Below, one piece after another: positions 3,868 to 5,460 of a stretch of 5,460 nt of DNA. This DNA comes from an uncultured Rothia sp. GTDB lineage: Bacteria > Actinomycetota > Actinomycetes > Actinomycetales > Micrococcaceae. Location: positions 1 to 5,460 of the forward strand of contig NZ_CALJRY010000152.1 in NCBI RefSeq assembly GCF_937976295.1, read 5' to 3'. Position numbers and translations under genes: made by a program. Under the pieces are notes generated by a model, which searched no databases, was not told the DNA's origin, and saw nothing but the letters and a program-made list of their open reading frames with translations. Within the stretch, counting starts at the first letter, position 1. Each line of letters starts with the position of its first letter.

Positions 3868-5460
3868 ATGCATCTGACACCCAGCACCGCGTGGGTTTGG
3901 CTGATAGCTTGCGCAGTCGTCATTCTGTTTTTCCCGCTCGCCGCGCAGTTCGGCAATCTCAGGGGGAAGCTGTCTAGCTTCCGCACCTGGGTTTGGGCTA
4001 TCGCGCTCTTGGGCATTGTCACGGCGGGTTTTATGCCTTTCATCTTTGATCCTGGCATCACCCATTTTGAGGTTCAGCCGTTCATTTTCTTCATCACCGG
4101 CACCCTGCTGGGCGTTCTCTTTCTTGGGGAGTTCCACCGCATGAACACCCAGAAAAAGCTGGAACACCCCCAGCGGGTGCACGCCGAACGCCGTACCCTT
4201 TACAGCAAGGCAGTTGAGCAGCTGGCGTATCCGAACCCGGCAGTCCGTGCGAGCGCCATCAGCGCTCTTGCGGGTCTGGTTGATGAGTGGCTCGCTGACG
4301 AGCAACTCAGCGTTGAGGCGCGGCAGAAGGAGGGGCAGGTCATCGTCAATGCCCTCTGCGCTTATGTTCGTTCGCCGTTCTCGCGGGCGTTCAAGGCAGA
4401 TGCTTTTGAATCCGATGCGCCGCCCGCTAACTATGCGGGTGATTTCGCTACGGATCTTGCGGCTTTTCGTGGTGAGCAGGATGTTCGCCGTAGCATCTTC
4501 GTTGAGATGAGTAAGCGCAGCAGCACCCTTGCTGAAAATGAGAAGGGTGAGGTGGCTGTTGTCCCCGGCGCGTGGAGCGGCTTTGAGTTCGATTTCAGCA
4601 GGGCGGTCGTCTTCTACCCTCTCGACGGTCTAACTATTGAGAACGCCAATTTCTCTGCGGCGAGGTTCTGCAACGGTTCAGATTTCAGCGGGGCTACTTT
4701 TGTGGGAACCGTGGATTTCAGCCGCGCAACCTTCGGAGAGATTGCGGGGTTCGGTGACGCGACCTTTACTGGCGATGCAAACTTTACCCGGGCGGTCTTT
4801 GACCAGGATGCGCGTTTTAGCGGCGTAACTTTCATGGGTACGGCTGACTTTAGTAACGCGCGCTTTGCTGGTGATGCGTTCTTCCGCTGGGTGGCTTTCA
4901 ACGCTAATGCGGAATTCCACGAGGCTTCTTTTGGAGGGTACGCTGACTTCCGTGACGTTGCGTTTGCTGCGGATGTGAGGTTTAGCGGCGCTTCCTTTGA
5001 GGGGAATGCTGGGTTCTTTAGGTCGTCTTTTGGCGGTAATGCGAGCTTCTTCAGGACGGATTTTGCGGGAGTTACGGAGTTCCGTGAAGCTGTCTTTGAG
5101 GGGCATGCAGGGTTTAACGCGGCAACCTTCTACGGGGATGCGCATTTTAGCCGGGCTACGTTTGAGGAGCTCGCTGGGTTCAGTGAAGCCACCTTTGAGG
5201 CAGGTACGGATTTTGCAGGGGCGTCCTTTGTGCAGACGGCAGATTTCTGCGAGGTGTCTTTCGTGAAGAGCCCGCCGCTCTTTGCGGCTAAGAATGTTGA
5301 GTCAGGTGAGGTGTACCGGGCTCGGTTCGTTGCGCTGTCTGCCGGTTCTGGATCCACCGGTCAGGAGGCGCATAACTTCGCGGTGTGCGAGGGTAGCCAG
5401 CCTATTCCGCTGGGTACAGCCGAGCTGAACGGCGTGGGCTACCGCATCCCAGTCGGAGCG
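3868..5460 (+). CDS. Membrane-anchored pentapeptide-repeat-like protein (paralogue 3), 3' partial
   Basis: The frame stays open to the last base, giving 531 residues without a stop. Hydrophobic segments at about 8-26, 41-60 and 72-86 look like three membrane helices. The loop between the first two is basic (R32, K34, R39), the next loop is acidic (D61, E68), and KK follows helix 3. This fits an outside N-terminus and a cytoplasmic remainder. The adaptor holds RRTLYSKAVEQL (108-119), PAVRASAISAL (124-134), LVDEWL (137-142), and CAYVRSPFS. Here VRASA replaces the VRLGG of gene 1. W-S-G-F-E-F-DF and VFYPL precede 19 unbroken 11-residue Phe repeats (259-467). The C-terminal cap begins after these and reaches RIPVGA (526-531), aligning with RIPIGT of gene 1. 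By comparison with genes 1 and 2, about 20-25 residues are missing. A separate transcription unit is likely from the preceding terminator and promoter-like motif. Function is unknown. Confidence 0.9.
   Translation, partial: MHLTPSTAWVWLIACAVVILFFPLAAQFGNLRGKLSSFRTWVWAIALLGIVTAGFMPFIFDPGITHFEVQPFIFFITGTLLGVLFLGEFHRMNTQKKLEHPQRVHAERRTLYSKAVEQLAYPNPAVRASAISALAGLVDEWLADEQLSVEARQKEGQVIVNALCAYVRSPFSRAFKADAFESDAPPANYAGDFATDLAAFRGEQDVRRSIFVEMSKRSSTLAENEKGEVAVVPGAWSGFEFDFSRAVVFYPLDGLTIENANFSAARFCNGSDFSGATFVGTVDFSRATFGEIAGFGDATFTGDANFTRAVFDQDARFSGVTFMGTADFSNARFAGDAFFRWVAFNANAEFHEASFGGYADFRDVAFAADVRFSGASFEGNAGFFRSSFGGNASFFRTDFAGVTEFREAVFEGHAGFNAATFYGDAHFSRATFEELAGFSEATFEAGTDFAGASFVQTADFCEVSFVKSPPLFAAKNVESGEVYRARFVALSAGSGSTGQEAHNFAVCEGSQPIPLGTAELNGVGYRIPVGA
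4642..5268 (+). repeat. Nineteen unbroken 11-residue Phe repeats in gene 3
   Basis: Residues 259-467 divide into 19 units of exactly 11 residues with no insertion or deletion. Phe is at positions 4 and 9 in every unit, small residues are frequent at positions 2 and 7, and Gly is common at position 11. DVRFSGASFEG is typical. This is the cleanest array of the three and best defines the 33-bp unit. Confidence 0.9.

Noticed and set aside
4678..5145. A 155-codon minus-strand open frame within gene 3
   Set aside because: It is another shadow of the repeat array, with basic low-complexity translation and no conservation with the equivalent shadow in gene 1.
2606..5268. Qnr/MfpA-type gyrase-binding pentapeptide protein
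   Set aside because: Those proteins are about 200 residues with a strict 5-residue A(D/N)LXX period. These are longer, have a 5+6 Phe period, and carry an adaptor and membrane anchors.
2606..5268. The 33-bp periodicity as a CRISPR array or recent DNA tandem repeat
   Set aside because: There are no identical repeats with unique spacers. The period comes from an in-frame protein motif whose units differ widely in DNA sequence.

Overview
The window holds three tandem, same-strand paralogues of a Phe-rich pentapeptide-repeat-like protein and nothing else that looks coding. Genes 2 and 3 are GC-rich (a hand count at 2641-2700 gives 37 of 60 G+C). Promoter-like and Shine-Dalgarno elements look bacterial. 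I infer a high-GC actinobacterium. Rothia or another Micrococcaceae member is my guess, but nothing in the sequence proves a genus. The first 13 bases match the 3' end of the Illumina sequencing adapter, so base 1 is very probably a contig end and those bases are not genomic.

Layout: 1-13 adapter residue; 14-124 upstream region with a perfect palindrome and a Shine-Dalgarno; 125-1897 gene 1 (590 aa, four predicted membrane helices); 1898-2056 intergenic, with a terminator-like hairpin and a promoter-like motif; 2057-3703 gene 2 (548 aa, no membrane helix); 3704-3867 intergenic, with two hairpins and the same promoter-like motif; 3868-5460 gene 3 (531 aa visible, three predicted membrane helices), which runs off the window perhaps 20-25 residues before its stop.

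All three proteins share one plan. A variable N-terminus is followed by a conserved adaptor region built on R-x3-Y-x2-A(V/L)-x2 and (A/P)VR-x8-L-x2-L(V/A)DEWL. Next comes a W-x-x-F-x-x-DF...FYP(L/V) boundary, then a solenoid of 16 to about 25 units of 11 residues with Phe at positions 4 and 9, and a conserved C-terminal cap around (I/L)P(I/V/L)G(T/A)VLF(D/N)P. Charge around the membrane helices puts the adaptor and solenoid of genes 1 and 3 on the cytoplasmic side. Gene 2 would be a soluble version of the same module. Each gene has its own promoter-like motif about 46 bp before the start codon, and the two complete genes are each followed by a terminator-like hairpin. The locus therefore looks like an array of separately transcribed units made by duplication, not one operon. 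Gene 1 is much AT-richer than its neighbours, and unevenly so, which suggests a divergent or recombined copy. The biochemical function is unknown. No enzyme domain, nuclease, toxin or CRISPR element is visible.
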